64,000 nucleotides of DNA from Microbacterium sp. AK009. GTDB lineage: Bacteria; Actinomycetota; Actinomycetes; Actinomycetales; Microbacteriaceae. Where the stretch lies: assembly GCF_013410955.1 (NCBI RefSeq), contig NZ_JACCCG010000001.1:603605-667604 (forward strand). The letters are read 5' to 3'. The position numbers and the translations under genes are program-made. This document shows positions 46,244 to 54,389 of this stretch, one piece after another (position 1 is the first letter of the stretch; each line of letters starts with the position of its first letter). A model generated the notes under the pieces. The model worked only from the letters and a program-made list of their open reading frames with translations. It had not been told where the DNA came from and searched no databases.

Positions 46244-47961
46244 TGCTGTGTCTCCTTCGTTGTGGTCGCGGCCCCGCGTTCGGTGGCGAGGAGGGCCGCA
46301 TCTCGGGCTGCCGCGGCACTGTCCGCGGCGAGGGAAGCCTCGGCGATCGCGCGTGCGTCGTCGAGGGTGTACTGCAGGAGGGTGGCGCGCACGTCGGCGA
46401 GGGCGCTCGGCGCCATCGACAGGCTCGTCGCACCGAGCCCCACCAGCACGACCGCCAGCAGGGGGTCGGCGGCGGCTTCGCCGCAGATCCCCACGGGCTT
46501 GCCGTGGGCGCGTCCGGCATCGCCCACCTCGCGGATGAGGCGGAGGACCGACGGATGCCACGGGTCCTGGAATCCCGCGACCGAACCGAGCAGCCGGTCG
46601 GCGGCGAGGGTGTACTGGGTCAGGTCGTTCGTGCCGATCGAGGCGAAGTCGGCGTGGGCGAGGATGCGGTCGGCGAGGAGCGCCGAGGAGGGCACCTCCA
46701 CCATGACGCCTGCGGTGCGGATGCCGTACTCCTTCGCCAGCGCCGTGAAGTACGTCGTCTCCTCGACGGTGGCGACCATCGGCGCCATGACCCACAGATC
46801 GGCCGGGCCCTCGGGGGATCGCCGCGTCGCGGCATCCGCTTCCGCCAGGGCCGTGAGCTGCTCGCGCAGGATGTCCTCGCTCGCGCGGAGCGCCCGCAGG
46901 CCGCGGAGCCCGAGCGCCGGGTTCTCCTCGTGCGCGTCGTTGAGGAACGGCAGGGGCTTGTCGGCGCCGGCGTCGAGCACGCGGACCACGACCTTCTTCC
47001 CGGGGAACGCCCGCAGCAGCTGTTCGTAGCTGGCGCGCTGCTGCTCGACCGTCGGCGCCGAGGAGGCGCTGAGGAAGAGGAACTCGGTGCGGAACAGGCC
47101 CACGCCCTCGGCGCCGAGGGCGACCGCCTCGGCGGCGCCGTCGGGTTTGCCGAGATTCGCCAGGAGCGGCACGGGTGTACCGTCGGCCAGGGCGCCGTTG
47201 GTGATCGGTGCCGACGCGGCGTTCGTCCGGGCATCGGCCCGCACGCGCGCCCGCTGGAGCTCGTCGTCGGTGGGGTCGGCGGTGACCACGCCGGCGGCGG
47301 CGTCGACGATCACGCTCTGCCCCTCGGCGAGCGCGGCGGCGCCGGCGGCGCCGACGACCGCGACGATCCCCTTCTCTCGGGCGAGGATGGCGGTGTGCGA
47401 GGTGGGTCCACCCTCGGTGGTCACGAGGGCGAGCACCTGGTCGAGATCCAGCAGCGCGGTGTCGGCGGGGGCGAGGTCCTTCGCGACGAGGACGAACGGA
47501 TGCCCTGGCTCGGGCACGCCCGGAGCTGCGACGCCCCGCAGACGAGCGATGACGCGCTGCGCGACGTCGTCGAGGTCGGCTGCCCGCTCGCCGAGATAAC
47601 CGCCGACGGCGGTGAGCTGATCGCGGAACGCGGCGAACGCCTCGAACACCGCGCGCTCGCCCGTCTTGCCCTCGGCCAGCCGGGCGCCGATCTCGTCGGA
47701 CAGGGTCGGGTCTTCGGCCATCATCGCCTGCGCCTCGAGCACGTCCTGTGCGGCGCCGCCGGCCTGCTCGGCGCGCTCCTCCAGCTCACGGGCGACCGCG
47801 GCGACAGCCTCATCGACGCGCGCGCGCTCGGCGGCCTCGCCGATCGTGCTCGGCTCGTCGGTGGGGGCGGGAAGGGGCTCGGCCATGCGGGCCACCGGGC
47901 CCTGGGCGACGCCCAGCCCGATCCCGACCCCGCGGATCTCGGTGCGTGCCACGGTGCTCAC
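46240..47961 (-). CDS. ptsI: PTS enzyme I
   Basis: This general PTS kinase moves phosphate from PEP to HPr. The 573-residue protein has the active His in GGPTSHTAILAR near residue 188, the PEP-binding motifs LFRTEFLFLS and SIGTNDLTQY, and the conserved Cys in VGICGEAA. It starts at GTG 47961. It overlaps ptsH and mtlA by 4 bp each, so the general PTS enzymes are translated with the mannitol permease. Confidence 0.97.
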   Translation of the reverse strand: MSTVARTEIRGVGIGLGVAQGPVARMAEPLPAPTDEPSTIGEAAERARVDEAVAAVARELEERAEQAGGAAQDVLEAQAMMAEDPTLSDEIGARLAEGKTGERAVFEAFAAFRDQLTAVGGYLGERAADLDDVAQRVIARLRGVAAPGVPEPGHPFVLVAKDLAPADTALLDLDQVLALVTTEGGPTSHTAILAREKGIVAVVGAAGAAALAEGQSVIVDAAAGVVTADPTDDELQRARVRADARTNAASAPITNGALADGTPVPLLANLGKPDGAAEAVALGAEGVGLFRTEFLFLSASSAPTVEQQRASYEQLLRAFPGKKVVVRVLDAGADKPLPFLNDAHEENPALGLRGLRALRASEDILREQLTALAEADAATRRSPEGPADLWVMAPMVATVEETTYFTALAKEYGIRTAGVMVEVPSSALLADRILAHADFASIGTNDLTQYTLAADRLLGSVAGFQDPWHPSVLRLIREVGDAGRAHGKPVGICGEAAADPLLAVVLVGLGATSLSMAPSALADVRATLLQYTLDDARAIAEASLAADSAAAARDAALLATERGAATTTKETQQ

Positions 47962-48233
47962 GCCGCGTCGTGGTCGGTGGTGAGCAGCTCGCTCAGCGAA
48001 TCGAGCACGCTCTCGGCGTTGTCTCCGTCGGCGGTGAGCGTGACGTAGTCGCCCTGGTCGACGCCCAGCGAGATGACGCCGAGGATGCTCGCGGCGTTCA
48101 CCGGCTCGCCCGAGCCCTTGGCCACCGTGATGGGGATGCCGGCCTCCTTCGCCGCCTGTGCGAAGAGCTTGGCGGGGCGGGCGTGCAGCCCGTGCGACGA
48201 TCCGATGCGCACCGTGCGGGTCAGGGGGGCCAT
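47958..48233 (-). CDS. ptsH: Phosphocarrier protein HPr
   Basis: This 91-residue phosphocarrier has the active His17 in HGLHARPA and a Ser in NAASILGVISLG at the position of the regulatory Ser46 of low-GC relatives. Actinobacterial HPr is usually not controlled there, and I see no HPr kinase gene in the window. ATG 48233 follows AGGAGAGG. It overlaps ptsI by 4 bp. Confidence 0.96.
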   Translation of the reverse strand: MAPLTRTVRIGSSHGLHARPAKLFAQAAKEAGIPITVAKGSGEPVNAASILGVISLGVDQGDYVTLTADGDNAESVLDSLSELLTTDHDAA

Positions 48234-48276
48234 GGGGTTTCCTCTCCTCGTTTTTCGTGAGCCGACTCGTAGGGAG

Positions 48277-48663
48277 TCAGGTGTGCGCGGGGTCTTCGGC
48301 CCCGGCATCCGTCGAGACGCCCGACGCTGTGACGTCCGACGCGGTGACGTCCGACGCGGTGACGGCGACCGCGCGACGGACCAGGTCCAGCGTGCGGGTG
48401 CCGTCGAGGTCGGCGAAGATGTCGTCGGGCAGCAGAACCACCGTCGTCATCCGCGCGCCCGCCGCCTGCTCGATGCGCGGGAGCGCATCGGCCAGGTGCG
48501 GACCGACGAGGATCACGTCGCCGGCATCGAGGTCGATCGGGAACGACTGCTCGGTCCCGGCGATGGCGGTCCAGGGCAGTCCCGCATCCTGTGCGGCGCG
48601 ACGCACACGCTGCGCCACGAAGGTGCTGGACGCACCCGCTCCACACACGACAAGGATCCGCAT
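48277..48663 (-). CDS. Stand-alone PTS EIIB-like protein
   Basis: This 128-residue protein begins MRILVVCGAGASSTFVAQRV, the phospho-Cys loop of lactose/cellobiose-type EIIB (Cys8). The fold continues to about residue 100. The tail is a low-complexity run (VTASDVTASDVTAS) made by a 15-bp tandem DNA repeat at 48326-48360. ATG 48663 follows AGGAGG. It leads the ptsH-ptsI-mtlA-mtlF-mtlD operon, yet no cognate EIIC or EIIA of its class is present, so a regulatory role is possible. Confidence 0.82.
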   Translation of the reverse strand: MRILVVCGAGASSTFVAQRVRRAAQDAGLPWTAIAGTEQSFPIDLDAGDVILVGPHLADALPRIEQAAGARMTTVVLLPDDIFADLDGTRTLDLVRRAVAVTASDVTASDVTASGVSTDAGAEDPAHT

Positions 48664-48725
48664 CGATCCGCCCTCCTCGTGAGCGATTCTTGTGAAGGCG
48701 CTGAGTGCCGACAAGTCACGCATTC

Positions 48726-48741
48726 TTCCGCCCGGGCGGAA
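48726..48741. promoter_or_regulatory. Perfect 16-bp palindrome in the mtl divergent promoter
   Basis: TTCCGCCCGGGCGGAA is fully self-complementary and lies 63 bp upstream of the EIIB-like gene and 94 bp upstream of the regulator gene. It is a candidate MtlR operator. GC-rich palindromes arise more easily by chance here, so confidence is moderate. Confidence 0.45.
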
Positions 48742-48834
48742 ACCCCTGCCTGCCGCCCCGGCCTGGCGGACCCAGGCGTGGTTGACTGGTGCTCGATCCG
48801 GACCGCGGCACGGCGGCCCGGCGGAGGGGTGGCT

Positions 48835-50766
48835 GTGACCAGAGCCAGGCAGGATCGCCTGCTGACGCTGCTGCTGCGGGACGGCACCTGGGCGACGGCG
48901 GCGACGCTGGCCGACGCGCTCGGGGTCACGCCCCGCAGCATCCGGTCGTACGTCACCTCCATCAACGCCCGCATCGCCCCCGGCATCGCGATCGAATCGG
49001 GTCCGCTCGGCTACCGGGCAGGACCCGAGGGTGCCGCGGCCCTGCGGGCGGGCGGGGGGACGGATGCCGGGACGCCGCGCGATCGCCTGCACACCGTCAT
49101 CCGGGGCCTGCTCGACACCGACGCCGGGATCGACCTGTTCGACACCGCGATGCAGCTGCACGTCAGCCCCGCCACGCTCGAGGCCGACCTCGCCCGGGTG
49201 CGGGGTCTTCTCAGCGGCACCGAACTCACGCTGGAGCGCTCGGCGTCGACGGCGCGACTGCGCGGGGGTGAGATGGCCCGGCGGCGCCTGCTGAGCAGGC
49301 TCGCGCACGACGAGATGGACGCCGGGGCCTTCGACCTCGGCGCCCTGCGGCGGAGCCTCGCCGGCACCGCGGTCGACGCCGACGCGTTCGGCGCGTTCAA
49401 GTCCGACCTCGTGACCGAGCTCGGGGGCCTCGGGTACTACGTCAACGAGCTCGGCATCGCCGACGTCGTCATGCACATCGCCATCGCCGCCGACCGGGTC
49501 GCCCACCGGCATCCGCTCTCTCATGATCCTGCGGCGGGCGAGGTCGCCGGTGCCGACGTCGCGGCCGTGATCGAGCGCCTCGTGCAGCAGCACTTCGGTG
49601 TGCGGCTGGGAGAGGGCGACGTGCAGCACCTCGCGGCGCTCGTGCTCACCCGCGTCATCGCGCCCGGCGGCGAGGCCGTGCAGACGCGGGCGCGGCCGTC
49701 GCTGGACCCGCAGGTCGAGGCGGCGGTGCGGACGGCGGTGGGGAGGGCGGCGCGGGAGTTCCTCGTCGACATCGACGACGAGGACTTCATCACCCGGCTG
49801 GCGCTGCATGTGCAGAACCTGCGGCACCGCGCACAGGACCAGGCGTGGTCGCGGAATCCGCTCACCCGGTCGCTGAAGTCGACGTACCCGATGATCTTCG
49901 AGCTCGCCGTCTACATCGCCGGCGAGCTCGACGCCGAGCTCGGCTTCCCCCTCCCCGACGACGAGATCGCCTACATCGCGATGCACGTCGGAGGCCGACT
50001 CGAGCGGAGCCGCCAGAACGCACAGCTGCTCACCGCGACGATCGTCTGCCCGGGGTACTACGAGCTGCACGAGCTCCTCCGATCGAGCGTGGACCGTTCG
50101 CTCGGCCAGGCGATCGAGGTCGTCGGCGTCGAGACGCGGGTCGACCCCGACTGGGAGAACCTGGGCACCGACCTCGTGCTCACGACGATCGACGCGCCGG
50201 TGGCGGGGGAGCGGATCGTTCGGATCCAGCCGTTCCTCACCGACGCCGACGTCGAGCGTGTGCAGGCCGCGGCGGGCCGGGTGCGGCGCGCACGACGCCT
50301 GGCGCGGCTGCGCACCGAGCTCGAGCGGTACTTCCCCGCCGACGCCTTCGTGCGTGGGCTCGAAGTCGACGGCACCGGCGAGGAGGGGGTCATCCGCCGT
50401 CTCGGCGGCATGCTCGTCGCGCAGGGCGTCATCGACGACGACTACGTCGAGCGGTCGATCCAGCGGGAGCGGATGTCGTCGACGGCGTTCACCGATGCGC
50501 TCGCCGTGCCGCACGCGATCGGGATGACCGCGACGCGCACCGCCATCGCGGTCGGGGTCGCCGAGGGGTCGATTCCCTGGGGGGACTCGCGGGTGCAGGT
50601 CGTGGCTCTCGTGGCCTTCTCCGAGGAGGACCGCGAGGCCTTCCAGACGGTGTTCGAGCAGCTGGTCGAGGTCTTCTCCGAGCGGGAGAGTGTGTCGCGG
50701 ATCGTCCGGCGGGGCACCGACTTCCCTGCGTTCCTCGACGAGCTCGTGGCGGTCATCGACGGCTAG
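48835..50766 (+). CDS. mtlR: PRD-type mannitol operon regulator (MtlR-like)
   Basis: This 643-residue regulator has an N-terminal HTH (TAATLADALGVTPRSIRSYV), a second HTH-like region, two PRD domains (about 190-400, with His in the MHIAIA and YIAMHVG motifs), a GatB-like EIIB segment (TATIVCPGYYELHELL) and a C-terminal EIIA domain with its His in LAVPHAIGM near residue 560. PTS components phosphorylate such proteins to switch them by sugar availability. I chose GTG 48835, 7 bases after GGAGG. It is divergent from the mtl operon. Confidence 0.9.
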   Translation: MTRARQDRLLTLLLRDGTWATAATLADALGVTPRSIRSYVTSINARIAPGIAIESGPLGYRAGPEGAAALRAGGGTDAGTPRDRLHTVIRGLLDTDAGIDLFDTAMQLHVSPATLEADLARVRGLLSGTELTLERSASTARLRGGEMARRRLLSRLAHDEMDAGAFDLGALRRSLAGTAVDADAFGAFKSDLVTELGGLGYYVNELGIADVVMHIAIAADRVAHRHPLSHDPAAGEVAGADVAAVIERLVQQHFGVRLGEGDVQHLAALVLTRVIAPGGEAVQTRARPSLDPQVEAAVRTAVGRAAREFLVDIDDEDFITRLALHVQNLRHRAQDQAWSRNPLTRSLKSTYPMIFELAVYIAGELDAELGFPLPDDEIAYIAMHVGGRLERSRQNAQLLTATIVCPGYYELHELLRSSVDRSLGQAIEVVGVETRVDPDWENLGTDLVLTTIDAPVAGERIVRIQPFLTDADVERVQAAAGRVRRARRLARLRTELERYFPADAFVRGLEVDGTGEEGVIRRLGGMLVAQGVIDDDYVERSIQRERMSSTAFTDALAVPHAIGMTATRTAIAVGVAEGSIPWGDSRVQVVALVAFSEEDREAFQTVFEQLVEVFSERESVSRIVRRGTDFPAFLDELVAVIDG

Positions 50767-50862
50767 GGACTCCCGCGGGCCCGCCGGTCCGCCCGTCGGC
50801 GTGCCGGCCTGCCCGCCGGCGCCCGCCCGCCCCGGGGCACCTTCCGGGTTCCTTCCCGGATT

Positions 50863-50912
50863 TTTGGGGCGGATTTCTCCGTTTGGGGCGCGACGTTTCC
50901 GCCCCGAACGGA
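50863..50912. repeat. Palindromic repeat family 2, copy A
   Basis: The element reads TTTGGGGCGGA, then CCGTTTGGGGCGCGACG and CCGCCCCGAACGGA. The inner arms CCGTTTGGGGCG and CGCCCCGAACGG pair with one mismatch (a G-T pair in RNA). The right outer arm seen in copies C and D is missing. Confidence 0.82.
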
Positions 50913-50974
50913 ACGGGGCGCCCCGAGCGCTCCGCGTCCGTCTCCGCACGCCCCCGCCTCGCCTTTCCCCAAGG

Positions 50975-51024
50975 TTTGGGGCGGATTCCTCCGTTTGGGG
51001 CGCGACGTTTCCGCCCCGAACGGA
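50975..51024. repeat. Palindromic repeat family 2, copy B
   Basis: This copy is nearly identical over 50 bases to copy A and has the same orientation, 112 bp further on. It directly precedes the 23-bp tandem repeats and the 3' end of the nuclease-like gene. Confidence 0.85.
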
Positions 51025-51027
51025 ATG

Positions 51028-51119
51028 ACCCGCCCCGATCGGCGAGACGAACCCGCCCCGATCGGCGAGACGAGGTCGCCCGGGTCGGCGAGACTAGGCC
51101 GCCCGGGCCGGCGAGATGA
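51028..51119. repeat. Four tandem 23-bp repeats
   Basis: Units of 23 bp start at 51028, 51051, 51074 and 51097. The first two are identical (ACCCGCCCCGATCGGCGAGA then CGA). The other two keep the core CGGCGAGA. A degenerate fifth unit runs into the last codons of the nuclease-like gene. There are no spacers, so this is a minisatellite and not a CRISPR array. Confidence 0.85.
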
Positions 51120-51134
51120 GGTCGCCCCGGTTCG

Positions 51135-52088
51135 TCACCGCGGAGGGGAGATCCCGAACTGCGCGAAGCGCCGGCCCAAGTCGCGCGCCGTGCCGATGTG
51201 CGGCCACCCGTACCGGACGAAGCGACTCTGCGTCACACCGCGCACAAGGTCCTCGCGCTGCTTCTCCGTGTCGAGGATGTCAGCGGCGGAGCGTCCACGC
51301 GTGAGCGAACCGTCCACATACTTGATCGTGCCGTCGAACTCGGTGAGCGCGTCGACCTCGGGAAGTCCGATGTCCACGTAAAAGCGGCCCCTCGCGGTGA
51401 GGATGGGAACCTGCAGGATGAACTGACTGAACCCCAGCTCCCGCATGCGCACGCGGCCCACACTCTCGCCCGGCAGCTGGGCTCTTCCGTCCGCGAAGCC
51501 CAAGACACGCTCGGCGCGCCACGCGCCGTGGGCGGACTGTCGTGCAATCGCAAGGCACGATTCTTTGAAGGCCGCCGCGGCGTCGATGTCATAGCTGCCC
51601 GGTCCCGTGACGAAGCGGAGTCTCAGCGCGGCGTCCGCGATGGTCACCGCGCGGTCGAACGCCAGAGTGCGCGCCGAGTCGGCCACAGTGCGTTCGAGGG
51701 ACGTGCACAGCACCGCGCAGCGCTCAACGACGTCGGTATCGGCGATATCGCCGCGGTGACGGACGACGCCGAGCGGCGATCCGGGCCTGTGCTCCGGACT
51801 AATGACGTGCACGCGGTCGGTGGCAGGAAGATACAGGCCGAGACCATGGAGGGCAGCGGCCGTTTCGCCACTGAAGAGCGGACGACTGCGAGAGGAGCGG
51901 TCAAGCGCTGTTGCGAGCGTCACGACCCGGCATTCCGGCGTGGCAGATCGCCACGCCTCATCCTGGACGAAGAGACCCGGGCGAACCTTCACGCACCGCC
52001 CCTCCCGCAACATCCGGTCCAAAGCATGGCGGGAGACGCCGGACTCCCGCAGTTCGGGCCAGGAACGGATGTCCAGAGGCGACGGCAC
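51135..52088 (-). CDS. AbiEi/DUF559-like putative nuclease, repeat-flanked (second)
   Basis: This protein of about 317 residues has the same plan as the product at 41069. It has an N-terminal winged helix (LRESGVSRHALDRMLREGRCVKVRPGLF), a middle region with GETAAALHGLGL typical of AbiEi-type proteins, and a C-terminal PD-(D/E)XK-like domain. The candidate residues are the Glu of GESVGRVRM, the Asp of FYVDIGLPEV and the pair in TEFDGTIKY, followed by EKQREDLVRG. All are intact. The GTG start at 52088 is provisional, with a weak GAAGAC upstream. The gene is bracketed by family 2 palindromes. It has no partner toxin gene. Confidence 0.68.
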   Translation of the reverse strand: MPSPLDIRSWPELRESGVSRHALDRMLREGRCVKVRPGLFVQDEAWRSATPECRVVTLATALDRSSRSRPLFSGETAAALHGLGLYLPATDRVHVISPEHRPGSPLGVVRHRGDIADTDVVERCAVLCTSLERTVADSARTLAFDRAVTIADAALRLRFVTGPGSYDIDAAAAFKESCLAIARQSAHGAWRAERVLGFADGRAQLPGESVGRVRMRELGFSQFILQVPILTARGRFYVDIGLPEVDALTEFDGTIKYVDGSLTRGRSAADILDTEKQREDLVRGVTQSRFVRYGWPHIGTARDLGRRFAQFGISPPR

Positions 52089-52210
52089 CGTTGAAGTCTT
52101 CGCGGTCGCGGCGCCTGGCGCGGTTCTCGGCGCCCACTCGTGGACAACTCGCACCGCACCCGTGGTTGTGCAGGAGAGGTGTGTCGCCCTGAGCTCCCGG
52201 CACCGTGCCC

Positions 52211-52277
52211 GTTCGGGGCGGGTGCGTCCGTTCGGGGCGAAATCGACGCGCCCCGAACGAAAAGATCCGCCCCAAAC
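52211..52277. repeat. Palindromic repeat family 2, copy C
   Basis: This is a nested palindrome. The inner arms CGTTCGGGGCG and CGCCCCGAACG enclose a short loop. The outer arms GTTCGGGGCGG and CCGCCCCAAAC enclose the whole with two mismatches. It lies upstream of the nuclease-like gene, on the side opposite copies A and B. Confidence 0.85.
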
Positions 52278-52345
52278 CCGGCCGGACCCGGCAGAGACGG
52301 AGCAGGGCGCGCCGTGGCGGAGCGGGCGCAGCGGCGAGGCCTGGG

Positions 52346-52930
52346 TCAGCCGCGGCGCAGCCGCGCCTGCAGGCCCAGCCGTGCGGCCGGCCACTCGTGC
52401 GGGAGGATCGAGTACACCGCGGTGTCGCGCAGCGACCCGTCGGGGCCGAGGCGGTGGTTGCGCAGGATCCCGTCGAGTTTTGCGCCGAGCCGTTCGATCG
52501 CTGCGCGCGACTGCCGGTTGTGGAAGTGGGTGCGGAACTCCACGGCGATCGCGTCGCACGCCTCGAAGGCGTGCCCGAGCAGGAGCAGCTTCGCGGCCGT
52601 GTTCACCGCCGTGCGCTGCGCCGCAAGGCCCAGCCAGGTGTAGCCGATCTCCACGTGTCGGTTGGCCTGATCGATGTTGCAGAAGGTGGTCATGCCGACG
52701 GCCACGCCGATGTCGGCGCGAAGGATCGCCCAGGGGTTCATCTCTCCGCGATCGCGCCACGCCACCCGCTGTGCGATCTCGGCGTCCACGCCCGACGGGG
52801 AGGGGACGGAGGTATACCACGCATGCTCCAGGCCCTCGGCGGCGCGACGCAGATCGGCGGCGTGCTCCATCGCCAGGGGCTCGAGTCGAACGTGAGGGCC
52901 TTCGAGGACGACGGAGTCGGTCAGCAGCAC
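52346..52930 (-). CDS. RimJ/RimL-type GNAT acetyltransferase (second)
   Basis: This 194-residue GNAT protein begins LLTDSVVLEGPHVRLEPLA and carries the motif EIGYTWLGLAAQRTAVNTAAK, with the acetyl-CoA loop, and the late FRTHFHNRQSRAAIERLGA. The GTG start at 52930 fits the conserved N-terminus. An ATG at 52954 is possible. The fold matches RimJ/RimL-like enzymes that act on protein N-termini or small molecules. The acceptor is unknown. Confidence 0.87.
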   Translation of the reverse strand: MLLTDSVVLEGPHVRLEPLAMEHAADLRRAAEGLEHAWYTSVPSPSGVDAEIAQRVAWRDRGEMNPWAILRADIGVAVGMTTFCNIDQANRHVEIGYTWLGLAAQRTAVNTAAKLLLLGHAFEACDAIAVEFRTHFHNRQSRAAIERLGAKLDGILRNHRLGPDGSLRDTAVYSILPHEWPAARLGLQARLRRG

Positions 52931-52973
52931 GCCCGTCAGCCTACGCGCGCGCATCCGTTGACGGCTTCGTTGC

Positions 52974-54389
52974 CTACGCGCGCTCGCCCACGTCGCCGTC
53001 GCGGCCACCGGCCCCGCCCCTGTCACCGTCGCGGCCGCCGGCCCCCGAGGCTTCACCCATCGCGGCCTGGACCATCACGGCCCCGGTCGCCGGATCCGGT
53101 GCACGGGATGCCGCCCGTGCGGCGACGATCGCCCGGCGCCCCGCCGGCACGGTGACCGCCAACCCGATGACGATGAACGTCAGCACACCCGCGGCCACCA
53201 GGAGGGTCTCGATCGGCACCCGGTCGGCGAGAGGACCGAAGAACACCATCCCGATCGGCATGGCCACGGCCATGACGATGCCGACGAAACCGAACACGCG
53301 GCCCTGCCGCTCGGGTTCGACGGTCTCCTGCAGGAGGGTCATCGACGGGGTCGAGAAGAACGGCACCGCCAACCCGACGAGGAACATGAAGCCGAAGAAC
53401 ACCCACACGTTCGGCGACAGTCCGAGGCCCACCGACAGCCCGCCGAACACCAGCGACGACACCACGATGAGGCCGATCCGGCTCCGCCGTGCGAAGAAGG
53501 TGGCGACCACGACGCCGCCCAGAGTCATCCCGATGCTGAAGGCGATCTCGAGCACCGCCAGATTCACGACGTTCTGCTGCTCACCCGCGTCGAACGAGCG
53601 CACGAGCATCAGCGGGGTCAGGTTCGACGGGGCGACGGTGAGCAGGAAGATGATCGCGAAGACGATCAGCAGCCACCGCACGAACGCGTGATGGGCGATG
53701 TAGCGCACTCCGTCGACGAGGTCGGCGAAGTACGCCGTCGGCGCTCCCTCCGCCCGCCTCACCGCCCGCACCGGGATGACAGCCAGCAAGCCGATCCCGA
53801 TGACGGCGGTGACGACGTCGATGAAGAAGATCGGGACGAGGGATGCCGCTGAGCCGCCGGTCGCTGCGGACGACCAGGCGTAGATCGCGCCGGCCGCGGC
53901 GGGGGCGAGCAGCGCCATCGCCGACTGGATCGACCCGTTGAGGCCGTTGACCCGCATGAGGTGACGCGTCGGGGTGATCTGCGGGATGAGCGCCGACACG
54001 GCCGGCATCTGGATCCCGGCGCCGGCGGAGCGGATCGCCAGGGCGAGGAAGACCAACCACAGGTCGTCGTACCCGGTCAGCATGATCAGCGCGAGCCCGA
54101 GCGTGGTGGCCGCGATGGCGGCATCCGCCCCCATGATCAGGAATTTCCTGTTGTGCCGGTCGGCCCACACGCCGCCGAAGATCGACACGATCGCCTGCGG
54201 CAGGAAGCCGAAGACGGCCGCTAGGGTCATGATGAGCCCCGACTCGTACGTGATCGTGAGGTACCAGAAGACGGCGTATTGCACGAGCATCGAGCCGAAG
54301 AGGCTCGCGGTCTGGCCGCTGAGGAAGAAGATGACGTTCTGCGGCCAGCGCGGTGCGTCTGCGGGGTCGGCGGCTGCGTCGGACGTCAT
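52974..54389 (-). CDS. MFS transporter, multidrug or macrolide efflux type
   Basis: This 471-residue protein has 12 predicted helices and the loop-2 motif GVWADRHNRKFLI after FLPQAIVSIFG, as in the Bcr/MefA-like DHA3 group of MFS exporters. The C-terminal tail after the last helix is low in complexity, with repeats of GGRDGD-type peptides. ATG 54389 overlaps the mutase stop by 4 bp, so it is co-transcribed with PNP and the mutase. That link hints at nucleoside or sugar-phosphate related export but does not prove it. Confidence 0.88.
   Translation of the reverse strand: MTSDAAADPADAPRWPQNVIFFLSGQTASLFGSMLVQYAVFWYLTITYESGLIMTLAAVFGFLPQAIVSIFGGVWADRHNRKFLIMGADAAIAATTLGLALIMLTGYDDLWLVFLALAIRSAGAGIQMPAVSALIPQITPTRHLMRVNGLNGSIQSAMALLAPAAAGAIYAWSSAATGGSAASLVPIFFIDVVTAVIGIGLLAVIPVRAVRRAEGAPTAYFADLVDGVRYIAHHAFVRWLLIVFAIIFLLTVAPSNLTPLMLVRSFDAGEQQNVVNLAVLEIAFSIGMTLGGVVVATFFARRSRIGLIVVSSLVFGGLSVGLGLSPNVWVFFGFMFLVGLAVPFFSTPSMTLLQETVEPERQGRVFGFVGIVMAVAMPIGMVFFGPLADRVPIETLLVAAGVLTFIVIGLAVTVPAGRRAIVAARAASRAPDPATGAVMVQAAMGEASGAGGRDGDRGGAGGRDGDVGERA

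Noticed and set aside
44255..47029. 924-codon open frame antisense to the mannitol PTS genes
   Set aside because: It mirrors mtlA and ptsI and shows no recognisable domain. It is a codon-bias shadow.
51028..51119. Possible CRISPR-like array
   Set aside because: The units are contiguous with no spacers, and there are no cas genes in the window.
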